NCBI GenBank assembly: GCA_963555705.1 | Contig: OY743172.1 | Span: 22,815,446-22,879,445 of the forward strand | DNA from: Ligustrum vulgare | Taxonomy: Eukaryota; Streptophyta; Magnoliopsida; Lamiales; Oleaceae | Direction: 5' to 3' | DNA length: 64,000 nucleotides | Shown here: positions 36,521-47,137 of the stretch, piece by piece | Layout of the letters: each line of letters opens with the position of its first letter | Numbering within the stretch: the first letter of the stretch is position 1 | Notes under the pieces: model-generated | The model's input: the letters and a program-made list of their open reading frames with translations, nothing else | Databases searched by the model: none | What the model was told of the DNA's origin: nothing | Translations under genes and position numbers: made by a program

Positions 36521-38782
36521 TGTGACGACCCGAATTCTCTTCCATTCGAGTGCCACTAAAAGTGACTCATATCATATTATCGAGACTTAAATAGTAATGT
36601 AAAATTATTCAAAAGAATAATTAGAATCCCATAATTTTATTTGTGAATAAAAATAGAACATAATTTTCTTACATAAAGTTCAACATAATTATCTCATCAA
36701 TCTTAACCACTTTTGCCACTTCCATGTTGACCGCCTCGAACCTTCAATTATCTGAAAATGGTAAATATCGTGGAGTGAGATTTATAAAATCCCAGTAAGT
36801 ATACCAAGCATAAATTTTCTTTTGAAAGCATATGGATCATTTTCATCATAACATAGGATAGGATCGAAATACTCATAAACATAGGGAGACACAAGAATTT
36901 TACCGAACTTAAATGGCAAGAATTCTTATGTGTAGCGCTACTAAACTCCGGTCCCCTTAGCATAATCATAAACATATCATATGGAACCCATAACAATCTT
37001 GTGAGATTGATTTCATAGCAATGATCCAAACATTTTCATAAAAACATAAGATATACTTACTTGTCATAAAAACATACTTACTTTTCATAAAAACATAAGG
37101 TGTATTTACCTTTCATAAAAACATACTTACTTTTCATAAAAACATAAGATATACTTACTTGTCATAAAAACATACTTACTTTTCATAAAAACATAAGGTG
37201 TATTTACCTTTCATAAAAACATACTTACTTTTCATAAAAACATAAGATATACTTACTTGTCATAAAAACATACTTACTTTTCATAAAAACATAAGGTGTA
37301 TTTACCTTTCATAAAAACATACTTACTTTTCATAAAAACATAAGATATACTTACTTGTCATAAAAACATACTTACTTTTCATAAAAACATAAGGTGTATT
37401 TACCTTTCATAAAAGCATACTTACTTTTCATAAAAACATAAGATATACTTACTTGTCATAAAAACATACTTACTTTTCATAAAAACATAAGGTGTATTTA
37501 CCTTTCATAAAAACATACTTACTTTTCATAAAAACATAAGATATACTTACTTGTCATAAAAACATACTTACTTTTCATAAAAACATAAGGTGTATTTACC
37601 TTTCATAAAAACATACTTACTTTTCATAAAAACATAAGATATACTTACTTGTCATAAAAACATACTTACTTTTCATAAAAACATAAGGTGTATTTACCTT
37701 TCATAAAAACATACTTACTTTTCATAAAAACATAAGATATACTTACTTGTCATAAAAACATACTTACTTTTCATAAAAACATAAGGTGTATTTACCTTTC
37801 ATAAAAACATACTTACTTTTCATAAAAACATAAGATATACTTACTTTTTAAAAGATTAAAATGAAGTGTAGTAGTAAATGGACCAAAACTTTCTTGACCA
37901 CCTTGAATTTCTCTTACTTGTGGATTTTGTCAAGAGATTGGAAATAAGTGTATATGTGTAGAGTTGTGTGTAAAAGAGATGGGTTTAAATAGATGTATAA
38001 AGTTGGCATATTGTAAACATAATCATTCAATTCTATTAATTTTAACACATCATTTTCTTAAAGTAAAGCACCATTCATATACTTTTCCATATTTATACAA
38101 ATAATATGCTCTTCATGATTATATATAATGGAGTCTATCAATCATTCATATACTTTTCCATATTTATACAATTATTATGCTCTTCATGATTATATATAAT
38201 GGAGTATATAAATCATTCATATACTTTTCCATATTTATACAAATATTATGCTCTTCATGATTACATATAATGGAGTCTTATCAATCATTCATATATTTTT
38301 CCATATTTATACAAATATTATGCTCTTCATGTTTATATATAATGGAGTATATAATTCATTCATATACTTTTCCATATTTATACAAATATTATGCTTTTCA
38401 TGATTACATATAATGGAGTCTATCAACCATTCATATACTTTTCCATATTTATTAAATTAAGATTCTCATAATTATTATATATAATGGAACCTCTCATGCT
38501 TGCATATATTTTCTTAATTTCAATAATAAAAATAATTTTTGTATAAATAAATATTGGGATAACATTGAATTAAGTACTTGGACTTAATATACTTTAAATC
38601 AAGAGAATGGAAATATTTTTAGAAATTCGGAATTTAATTTAAAATCGAACGATCTCGATTATTTCTTGATTTGGCTATACGAATACGTCGTGGAGTTAAC
38701 TTAATAAAAATGGGTGAAATAGTAGCGACACGATTTTCTATTAAAATAATTATTAATCGCGTAAAAATTCTTGGTCGCTACA
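36521..38782 (-). repeat. 3' LTR of the young element, with two tandem arrays
   Basis: Array 1, 37037-37848: eight 98-bp units plus a 28-bp remainder. Each unit is two 28-mers and two 21-mers built on 'cataaaaacat'. Array 2, 38072 to about 38455: five 71-bp units starting 'cattcatatacttttcc'. Both arrays also occur in the other LTR with the same copy number. Confidence 0.9.
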
Positions 38783-38879
38783 AACTTACCCCCTTAAAAT
38801 AATTTCGTCCTCGAAATTAATCTTACTTGATCTTATGATTTCTGAACACTTAATCAGAATCTCTTTTTCTTCTTCTTAT

Positions 38880-38960
38880 GTAGCATCATCGCTACCATAT
38901 TTAACCCAACCATATTTAACCCACTGGACTTTGACTAAATGCATCAATTTGTTTTCTTAA
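38880..38960 (-). pseudogene. chromodomain tail of the lost polyprotein
   Basis: On the minus strand: LVKVQWVKYGWVKYGSDDAT, then TAA, then EEEKEILIKCSEII. The V-W-x-x-x-G-x-x-x-A-T-W-E pattern is a chromodomain end; a 'WVKYG' block is duplicated and the expected Trp codon is a stop. The polypurine tract and LTR lie immediately downstream, as in Tekay-type chromoviruses. Confidence 0.6.
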
Positions 38961-39547
38961 GACATGGACTTTTCTATCAATAATAGACATATGTCTACTC
39001 ATAAATTCTTCTGAATCAAAATGAAAATTCCCAATCGTATGTGATATTTCATCATATCTTGTAGTATTCATGTAACTTGTCATTTATCATCGTATCATGT
39101 GACCTCAAATATTCGTATTAATATCTCTAAAATTTCAATAAATCTTTACTAACATATCATACCATAATAATTTGTCATTTCTTCTTATCACCAAATATCC
39201 CAAAATAATTAAAACGATTACCTGAATATTCTCTATGTAATATACCCAAACATGTTATTCACATATCAACATAATCATCAGTTTATCTTTCCAATATTTG
39301 TAACCCAAAATTTCTGCAAAATTCAATAAACAAATATCTCCCAAATAATTAAAATTCTTAACTCAAATATCATAACATTTCCCGTAAGGTATTCCTTTTA
39401 CTTGCACAAACTTATTAATCCTGATTCAATACAGTCCTTATTTCACTTTCACGTATCCCCGTATTATTTCTATACCTTGATTATTATATCAAAATATCAG
39501 TACCCAAAATCCAAGAAAATATTCCATATCTCAAATCCCGTCTTCCA

Positions 39548-40105
39548 ATGAACATGGATATCATTCTTACAAACATTCGCAAGTATTATTCCAGTCTTCC
39601 AATGAATGATCTGAGGAAAATTTATCGAATAAGACTCGAAAGATTGAGGTTGCTGATGGCTCATGGTGTTTCAGAAGATGTTCGCTGGTTGATCGAAGCA
39701 AAGGTTCGACTATCTGGTGAATTACCTATGACATTTCCAAAGCACATGCCTGGTTTAGGCAAAAGCACCTTCGCAAAGAAACGAAGAGCAAAAAGGCTGA
39801 ATGGTTGCTACAAATGTGCTCGTTGGAACTGTGATACTCGTTGCAAAACAGTAGGATATTCTTCTACTAATCGGGATGATAAAATCAAATTCATAAAGGG
39901 TGGACTGAGTAAGGAGTCTTTGGATGATATTCGACTGACTCTTGAGACGCACCCAAGTGGTTATGTGCAACGTGAACTTCTCTCCTTATACGCTCAGTTT
40001 AACGAGGACAAAAATCGTTATAGTCTCCAAAATATAATAGCAAAAGATCCTGTTTGCCAGTCTGTTTTACAAAATGAGGCTTCTGGCAGTTCAACAATGA
40101 TATAA
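39548..40105 (+). CDS. 185-aa protein resembling betaflexivirid nucleic-acid-binding (cysteine-rich) proteins
   Basis: Intact frame from ATG 39548 to TAA. Residues 1-68 are helical and Arg/Leu-rich. FAKKRRAKR at residues 75-83 is a strongly basic patch, followed at once by four cysteines (87, 90, 95, 99; CxxCx4Cx3C). The remainder is mixed and ends SGSSTMI. A 'GxSxxA-basic patch-Cys knuckle' order is the hallmark of the small 3'-proximal proteins of carla-, viti- and related betaflexivirids, which bind RNA and in some viruses suppress silencing. It is longer than those proteins (usually about 80-140 aa). It lies antisense inside the LTR element, 296 nt upstream of the LOG-like frame. Origin from an integrated viral sequence is inferred; a host or retroelement protein of convergent shape is the alternative. 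Later in-frame ATG at 39602. Confidence 0.6.
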   Translation: MNMDIILTNIRKYYSSLPMNDLRKIYRIRLERLRLLMAHGVSEDVRWLIEAKVRLSGELPMTFPKHMPGLGKSTFAKKRRAKRLNGCYKCARWNCDTRCKTVGYSSTNRDDKIKFIKGGLSKESLDDIRLTLETHPSGYVQRELLSLYAQFNEDKNRYSLQNIIAKDPVCQSVLQNEASGSSTMI

Positions 40106-40318
40106 GGTAAATCTCTTGATACACATTTAAAATATTTTGCTGTTTTCTTTCACGCGTTTTGGAAATAAAATATATTTTCCTTTCTCGAGTTTTGATAAAG
40201 CTGGAAATAAATCACCGAAAGGTGATATCTTTGGTAAAACAGTCAAAAGTTGTCCGATTTTGACAAAAGTAAATCTTTACTTTTTCATAATCAATCAAAA
40301 ACAGTAAATTTTTTCGGC

Positions 40319-40400
40319 TTTAAATAGCCAAACATATTTCATAGTTCAGGCATCCCAAAATCACATCTTCTTCGTAAGTTTTCTCTTCTATACTATCAAA
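40319..40400 (+). promoter_or_regulatory. candidate promoter of the LOG-like frame
   Basis: TATA-like TTTAAATA at 40319-40326. About 30 bp downstream begins a C/A/T-rich leader ('catcccaaaatcacatcttc') of the kind that starts plant mRNAs, running to the ATG at 40402. This would drive transcription against the retrotransposon's own strand. Confidence 0.35.
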
Positions 40401-41054
40401 GATGGAAGCACCAAAACTTCGACGATCAAAACTATTTGTGTATTTTGTGGATCAAAAGTGGGGAAAGGCTTCAGTTATCTAGAAGCGGCCGTAGATCTTG
40501 GAAAGAAACTGGGGGAAAAAGGTATCACTCTTGTGTATGGGGGTGGTAGCAGTGGTCTAATGGGTTGTGTTTCCCAATCTGCTCTTGCAGAGAAATCAAA
40601 AGTAATCGGTGTCATACCTGTCCCTTTGGTAGATGTTGCAGGCAAAACACGAGGGCATGAAGTTCAAACATTATCCATCCATGAACGCATAACTTGTATG
40701 CTATATGGTTCTAATGCCTTTATAGCCCTGCCCGGAGGTTTTGGTACCTTAGAAGAAATCTTTAACATTACCTCGTGGGCTCAACTAGATCTCCATACTA
40801 AGCCTATTGGGCTTCTGAATGTTAACAATTTCTTTGATGGCTTGTTAACCTTTCTTGATTATGCTGTGGAACAGGGATTCATCTCTCCATTTTCCAGAAG
40901 GCTCCTTATTTCTGCTCCTACTATTGATGAACTACTGGATAAGCTGCAGTCATATATCTCAATACAAGATCCAGCACGGGTTAAGATAGATTGGTCGCAA
41001 GGAAGGGGAATCAAGCGAAAATGGAGTCCGGTTAATGTAAACTTAACTTTATGA
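40401..41054 (+). CDS. LOG-like: LOG-like cytokinin riboside 5'-monophosphate phosphoribohydrolase, intronless, no in-frame ATG
   Basis: The frame shows the whole LOG fold: TICVFCGSKVGK, LVYGGGSSGLMGCVSQ, KVIGVIP, IHERITCM, then the catalytic PGGFGTLEE at about 40731-40757, WAQLDLHTKPIGLLNV and ISPFSRRLLISA. LOG enzymes release active cytokinin bases from nucleotide forms in the cytosol and nucleus. The frame is open from 40308 but has no ATG upstream of the fold; the only nearby ATG (40402) is one frame off and stops after 26 codons, so a 1-nt indel near the start is likely. Plant LOG genes normally have several introns; none is present, which suggests a retrocopy. The Arg usually found a few residues before S-x-A-F-I-A-L-P-G-G is Tyr. 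Activity is uncertain. Confidence 0.75.
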   Translation, partial: DGSTKTSTIKTICVFCGSKVGKGFSYLEAAVDLGKKLGEKGITLVYGGGSSGLMGCVSQSALAEKSKVIGVIPVPLVDVAGKTRGHEVQTLSIHERITCMLYGSNAFIALPGGFGTLEEIFNITSWAQLDLHTKPIGLLNVNNFFDGLLTFLDYAVEQGFISPFSRRLLISAPTIDELLDKLQSYISIQDPARVKIDWSQGRGIKRKWSPVNVNLTL

Positions 41055-41064
41055 ATCTTAGAAT

Positions 41065-41383
41065 AGGTGGGGGTAGAGTACGGAGTATTCTTACTCTCGA
41101 GACACCCCTCTAATTTCCTAGGATTTCCTTAATGTTTAAATCTTGTGTGTACCTCAAAGGTTCCAGGTGGTAGATTACGGAGTATTCTTACTCTCGAAAC
41201 ACACCTCTTTGAAGGTTTCTTTATTTCCTCAAAAGGTCAGAGGTGGTAGGATACGGCTACTCCGGAAACACATCTCTCAATTTGAGGAATTTCCCATGTT
41301 GCTTTCTTTTGCTTTTGCGTGTTTCATGTATTTCTTTTCCAGTGTGACTCTTTGTATGTTCTCCTTATGAGAAAATAATAAAA
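41065..41383 (+). repeat. three hairpin-forming tandem repeats plus poly(A) signal downstream of the LOG-like frame
   Basis: Units start at 41065, 41165 and 41241, each 'aggtggKRgtaga-tacgg...' in form. Units 1 and 2 contain GAGTATTCTTACTC (5-bp stem, 4-nt loop) and unit 3 a CGG...CCG stem. Outer AGGTG/CACCT pairing is present in unit 2 and in altered form in units 1 and 3. AATAAAA follows at 41377-41383. Together these look like a structured 3' UTR. Confidence 0.55.
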
Positions 41384-41399
41384 TCTCTGCTATCATCTA

Positions 41400-43242
41400 C
41401 TAAATCTCGTTTGTGATGTAAATGAACTTGCATGTCTAACCTTAATTCCTTTAGCGGATGCTTATCATATCATGCTCTTAATTCCAAATGATAAAATTCT
41501 GGACAGAGTCTCCCTTGTAATTTGGACTTATCCCAAACCATAAGCATACTTCATAACTCACAATAATAAATAACTCCACATTTGATCACAACGATCTAAA
41601 AATATTGAAAACGATTCCAACACTTCAATATCATCAAAAAATATCCCATAATTCAATTCATAATTCCTCAACATAACAATTTCAAATCATATTTTTCAAT
41701 ATCACAATATCACTTCCTTCCATACCTTAATTGGCTCAAAAGATTACTCATACTTATATTTATAAGTTATAAATCATATTCCCAAAATTTAATCACAAGG
41801 CCAAAGTTCATAATAAATTTCTCTTCAATATAGAGGCATAATTCACTTACTCAACATAATATCCATTACTTAATTCCCAATAACCAAATCTTTAAATCTC
41901 TAACTTCATAATGCTTCTCATAAAAGTCTCATTAAAACCACTTATAATCTTAACATCTCATAAAACTTCATAAAATTGGCTCGCTATTTCTCATTAAATC
42001 TAAATGATAGATAATCTGAACATATTTCTAATCATTTCTGTTGACTTCTCATACTTAGTGTCATGTCTAAAATCAATTATGCAAAGTCCATTTAAGGTTC
42101 ATCATTTCTAAACTCAAGGACAACAATTATTTTGAAAATCATTCTTAAGTCATATTATTCCCATTATGCTCAACACCCGTTCTCTTTCTTTCTTTTCTTT
42201 CCGAATTTTTTTTTTTCAGAATTGAAACTTGAAGAGTGGTACCAATAATCATCCACAGTTTTTCCTTGCTTTTAAGCAAAGGTAGTGATAAAGGGATAAA
42301 TTATTGAACCGAAAATTGAAACTTGAAGAGGAAGTACTAATAATCATCCACAGTTTTTCCCTTGTTTTTACACAAAGGTAGTGATAAAGGGATAAATTAT
42401 TGTACAAATTCATTATTAATTTTGTTTGTTTAATATATTATTCCATATATTTTGGGCAAAAGTTACAACCCAACTTAATTTCTAATTGAGTCAATCTTAC
42501 TAAGCTTAATATGCACCAAAATTCATATAAATATCCTCTATGTCTCATAATTCTACATTGAAAAGAATAAAAAAATTGAGTCTTCTATCAATTTATATCA
42601 TACTTGACATGTATATTATGTGTAACACATAAAGATTCATAACATATGAATATTTCATACTTAACATGCTTCAATATAATCATAAATGCCATGTAATTGC
42701 TATTATACATAACATACCTGGTTCGAGGAGTCAATACGTGGAGAGTGACATAGTAGAGTGATGAGTTAAAATATTTCATATAATCTTATTTTCCTTTAAT
42801 CAACAATAATTTAATGTGGTTGTATCCAAATCAACATTTTCTTGAATCATAATTCCTAATTAATCACAGTCTTCAAAACAAATCCAATATCGATATAGTA
42901 ATTATCTCCCCATCAATAATTAATAACTTAACCCAAATAAAATTTATCGTCAAATCTTATTTTTCCTTTAGTCCCCGAACTTCTAGAAATTTATCAAAGA
43001 CATCAATATAAACATCATATCACTAACTAATTATATTCCATAAAATTTTCAGGACATTACAAACTCCCTTGCTTAAAATGAATTTTGTCCTTGAAATTCG
43101 CACATCAAATTTCATCATGCTTTTCAAAATCATAACCATACTTGACATGTGAAAATTCAACTTTTTTTTTTTTATAATGAATAGTGATTTCGTTCACTGT
43201 TCATCATGAATAGCACGTCGTTTTACTGTTCACGTGAATAGT

Positions 43243-43276
<34 letters not shown>

Positions 43277-43320
43277 AATAAAATTTCAAAAATCTACAGA
43301 ATCGTTTTTAAAACTCTTTT
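41400..43320. other. remaining interior of the young LTR element
   Basis: AT-rich, no coding frame recognised. Two near copies of 'atcatccacagtttttcc' with flanks occur near 42250 and 42345. At 43061 another LTR boundary is visible on the minus strand: TTTTAAGCAAGGGAGTT followed by TGTAATGTCCTG. So part of a second chromovirus 3' end is embedded here. A T run lies near 43243-43271. Confidence 0.5.
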
Positions 43321-43333
43321 CTCTGATACCAAC

Positions 43334-45596
43334 TGTGACGACCCGAATTCTCTTCCATTCGAGTGCCACTAAAAGTGACTCATATCATATTATCGAGACT
43401 TAAATAGTAATGTAAAATTATTCAAAAGAATAATTAGAATCCCATAATTTTATTTGTGAATAAAAATAGAACATAATTTTCTTACATAAAGTTCAACATA
43501 ATTATCTCATCAATCTTAACCACTTTTGCCACTTCCATGTTGACCGCCTCGAACCTTCAATTATCTGAAAATGGTAAATATCGTGGAGTGAGATTTATAA
43601 AATCCCAGTAAGTATACCAAGCATAAATTTTCTTTTGAAAGCATATGGATCATTTTCATCATAACATAGGATAGGATCGAAATACTCATAAACATAGGGA
43701 GACACAAAAATTTTACCGAACTTAAATGGCAAGAATTCTTATGTGTAGCGCTACTAAACTCCGGTCCCCTTAGCATAATCATAAACATATCATATGGAAC
43801 CCATAACAATCTTGTGAGATTGATTTCATAGCAATGATCCAAACATTTTCATAAAAACATAAGATATACTTACTTGTCATAAAAACATACTTACTTTTCA
43901 TAAAAACATAAGGTGTATTTACCTTTCATAAAAACATACTTACTTTTCATAAAAACATAAGATATACTTACTTGTCATAAAAACATACTTACTTTTCATA
44001 AAAACATAAGGTGTATTTACCTTTCATAAAAACATACTTACTTTTCATAAAAACATAAGATATACTTACTTGTCATAAAAACATACTTACTTTTCATAAA
44101 AACATAAGGTGTATTTACCTTTCATAAAAACATACTTACTTTTCATAAAAACATAAGATATACTTACTTGTCATAAAAACATACTTACTTTTCATAAAAA
44201 CATAAGGTGTATTTACCTTTCACAAAAGCATACTTACTTTTCATAAAAACATAAGATATACTTACTTGTCATAAAAACATACTTACTTTTCATAAAAACA
44301 TAAGGTGTATTTACCTTTCATAAAAACATACTTACTTTTCATAAAAACATAAGATATACTTACTTGTCATAAAAACATACTTACTTTTCATAAAAACATA
44401 AGGTGTATTTACCTTTCATAAAAACATACTTACTTTTCATAAAAACATAAGATATACTTACTTGTCATAAAAACATACTTACTTTTCATAAAAACATAAG
44501 GTGTATTTACCTTTCATAAAAACATACTTACTTTTCATAAAAACATAAGATATACTTACTTGTCATAAAAACATACTTACTTTTCATAAAAACATAAGGT
44601 GTATTTACCTTTCATAAAAACATACTTACTTTTCATAAAAAACATAAGATATACTTACTTTTTAAAAGATTAAAATGAAGTGTAGTAGTAAATGGACCAA
44701 AACTTTCTTGACCACCTTGAATTTCTCTTACTTGTGGATTTTGTCAAGAGATTGGAAATAAGTGTATATGTGTAGAGTTGTGTGTAAAAGAGATGGGTTT
44801 AAATAGATGTATAAAGTTGGCATATTGTAAACATAATCATTCAATTCTATTAATTTTAACACATCATTTTCTTAAAGTAAAGCACCATTCATATACTTTT
44901 CCATATTTATACAAATAATATGCTCTTCATGATTATATATAATGGAGTCTATCAATCATTCATATATTTTTCCATATTTATACAATTATTATGCTCTTCA
45001 TGATTATATATAATGGAGTATATAAATCATTCATATACTTTTCCATATTTATACAAATATTATGCTCTTCATGATTACATATAATGGAGTCTTATCAATC
45101 ATTCATATACTTTTCCATATTTATACAAATATTATGCTCTTCATGTTTATATATAATGGAGTATATAATTCATTCATATACTTTTCCATATTTATACAAA
45201 TATTATGCTTTTCATGATTACATATAATGGAGTCTATCAACCATTCATATACTTTTCCATATTTATTAAATTAAGATTCTCATAATTATTATATATAATG
45301 GAACCTCTCATGCTTGCATATATTTTCTTAATTTCAATAATAAAAATAATTTTTGTATAAATAAATATTGGGATAACATTGAATTAAGTACTTGGACTTA
45401 ATATACTTTAAATCAAGAGAATGGAAATATTTTTAGAAATTCGGAATTTAATTTAAAATCGAACGATCTCGATTATTTCTTGATTTGGCTATACGAATAC
45501 GTCGTGGCGTTAACTTAATAAAAATGGGTGAAATAGTAGCGACACGATTTTCTATTAAAATAATTATTAATCGCGTAAAAATTCTTGGTCGCTACA
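43334..45596 (-). repeat. 5' LTR of the young element
   Basis: 2263 bp with the 98-bp array at 43850-44633 plus a partial unit, and the 71-bp array downstream. Differences from the partner LTR seen by eye: near 43707, 44222, 44640 (+A), 44966, 45109 and 45507. Confidence 0.9.
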
Positions 45597-46610
45597 GTTC
45601 TAATCGATTCCGGTCCGGTTCCATCGGTTCTGGGAAAATGTGCTCACTCCTAGTTAAACTGTAGAAAAAAAATTGAAATTTATTCTTAAATTCTTTTTGC
45701 GATAATTTATGATTAAATTGAACTAGTTAAAATTGATGTTTAATTTTTCACCAATTGGCAATTGTCACTTAGGGAGCAAATACATTATCATTACCTTTAA
45801 TTCCTAAAAAAATCGAACACAATAAAAATAAAATTTTCTGGTTGATTATATTATATGATTTAATAAGATCTTCAATATGAGTATCATATTAATATATGAT
45901 TCTTTACTACTTAAAAAATAAGTTTTATCATATTATTGAGCTTAGCTAAAAAATAATCATTCAATTGTAGCAATCGTTAATTTTAACATGTGTATGTGTC
46001 ACTTAACATTCAAACGGAGACTTATAAATTTTGTTTATAAATGGTTACATCAGGGGCAATAAATTAGATGTTAAGTGACAGATATATACATTAAACTTAA
46101 TTATTAACTATTGCTATAATGTATGTATTAATTTCTAGCTAAACCAGTAATATGATAAATACTTATTTTAAAGTAGTAAAAATTCATATATTAATATGGT
46201 ACTCAAATTGAAAACATTATTAAATCATATCATATGAAATCATCCAAAAAAAAAATATTTTTATTGTATTCAATTTTTTTACGGATGAAAGATAATAATA
46301 GTGTATTTGTTTCCCAAGTGTCAATTGGAAAAAATTAAACATCAATTTTAATCAGTTCAATTTAAGCATAAATTATTATAAAAATAAATTTTAGTTTTTT
46401 CCTACAATTTAATAAATCATCAAAATGTAAATAAAAATGTTAAAAGAAAGATAATTTATATGTAATAAATATTTGTTTTAAATAGCAAAAATTTATATAT
46501 ATTAAGATTATACTCATATTGAAATTCTCATTAAATTGTATAATATGAAATTAACAAAAGTTTAATTTTTTTTATCAATCTTGAAAAACTTAAAAAGACA
46601 GGACAAAAAA

Positions 46611-47137
46611 TTTGTAAAAAAATGTGTAATAATGGAATGGATCATGCTATACACACAAAATGGATGACACACCTTTCACATGAAGGAGGATTCGCACACT
46701 GTAGACCATTTTGTATGTGAGTAATGTGTCATTTAATTTGTCAAATAATTTGTGTGTTTAACATTATTCTTAATGGAATGGATAGGGGTGAGCGCGTGAG
46801 GTAGGGTGATATTGTAAAAACTCCTTATGTTTGACCCTTTCAAAAGGGTAGACAAAATTGAACTCTACTATTTGGGGAAATGAATGGCGGTTCTTATCCA
46901 AACGCTCGATTCCCATCACGTTCAAATGCCAATCAATTTTGTAATCCTTTAATCTATAAACATCCTAGTCAACAAGTGACTCAGCTGTTCAAATGCCAAT
47001 CAATTTTGTATTCCTTTAATCAATTATAATTTGATGTGATTATATCCAAATCAACTCTCTCTTACATTAAAATTCCTAATTAATTATTATCTACAAAACG
47101 AATTTAATATCGATATATTAATTGTAATTCTAACCAA
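46611..47137. other. intergenic, nothing recognised
   Basis: AT-rich; a 'caaatgccaatcaattttgta' phrase is repeated at about 46924 and 46989. Confidence 0.5.

Larger units (their letters stand above)
36521..45596 (-). mobile_element. young non-autonomous chromovirus-derived LTR retrotransposon carrying two foreign ORFs
   Basis: LTRs 36521-38782 and 43334-45596 (2262 and 2263 bp) begin TGTGACGACCCG and end GGTCGCTACA. TSD GTTCT lies at 36516-36520 and 45597-45601. By eye the LTRs differ at about five bases and one indel. Orientation is minus: the PBS TGGTATCAGAG (43331-43321) follows the right LTR by 2 nt, and the polypurine tract TTTTAAGGGGGTAAGTT (38799-38783) precedes the left LTR. A chromodomain tail is the only gag-pol trace recognised. 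The 4.5-kb interior carries two plus-strand frames, antisense to the element: a viral NABP-like one and a LOG-like one. It would need enzymes in trans to move. Confidence 0.85.
35190..45652. mobile_element. hAT-type insertion, enlarged by two later retrotransposon insertions
   Basis: 8-bp TSD gttaaact at 35182-35189 and 45653-45660. The uninterrupted opposite arm of the host palindrome confirms the site. The right end, read inward, is TAGGAGTGAGCAC, matching the other hAT termini here; the left end lacks this terminus and begins GAACCGATT, so about 20 bp seem lost. Own sequence (35190-35233, 35918-36520, 45597-45652) is rich in 'ggaaccg/cggttcc'. Confidence 0.65.
34985..46610. mobile_element. 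palindromic (foldback-like) DNA element, split by a large insertion
   Basis: Outer arm 34985-35181 is the inverted partner of about 46415-46610 (shared word aacatttttatttacatttt and its complement). Inner arm 45653 to about 46030 is the inverted partner of about 46050-46415 (shared 'ttaaaattgatgtttaattt'). Removing 35190-45652 makes one continuous palindrome of about 1.2 kb. The termini were not resolved, so the superfamily is open. Confidence 0.65.

Noticed and set aside
37037..37848. Regular repeats that could suggest a CRISPR array
   Set aside because: No unique spacers: the units are contiguous 98-mers of a satellite type inside an LTR, duplicated in the partner LTR of a plant element.
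41065..41276. Hammerhead ribozymes (a CGAAAC word is present)
   Set aside because: The required CUGAUGA box is missing in all three units, so only generic hairpins are claimed.
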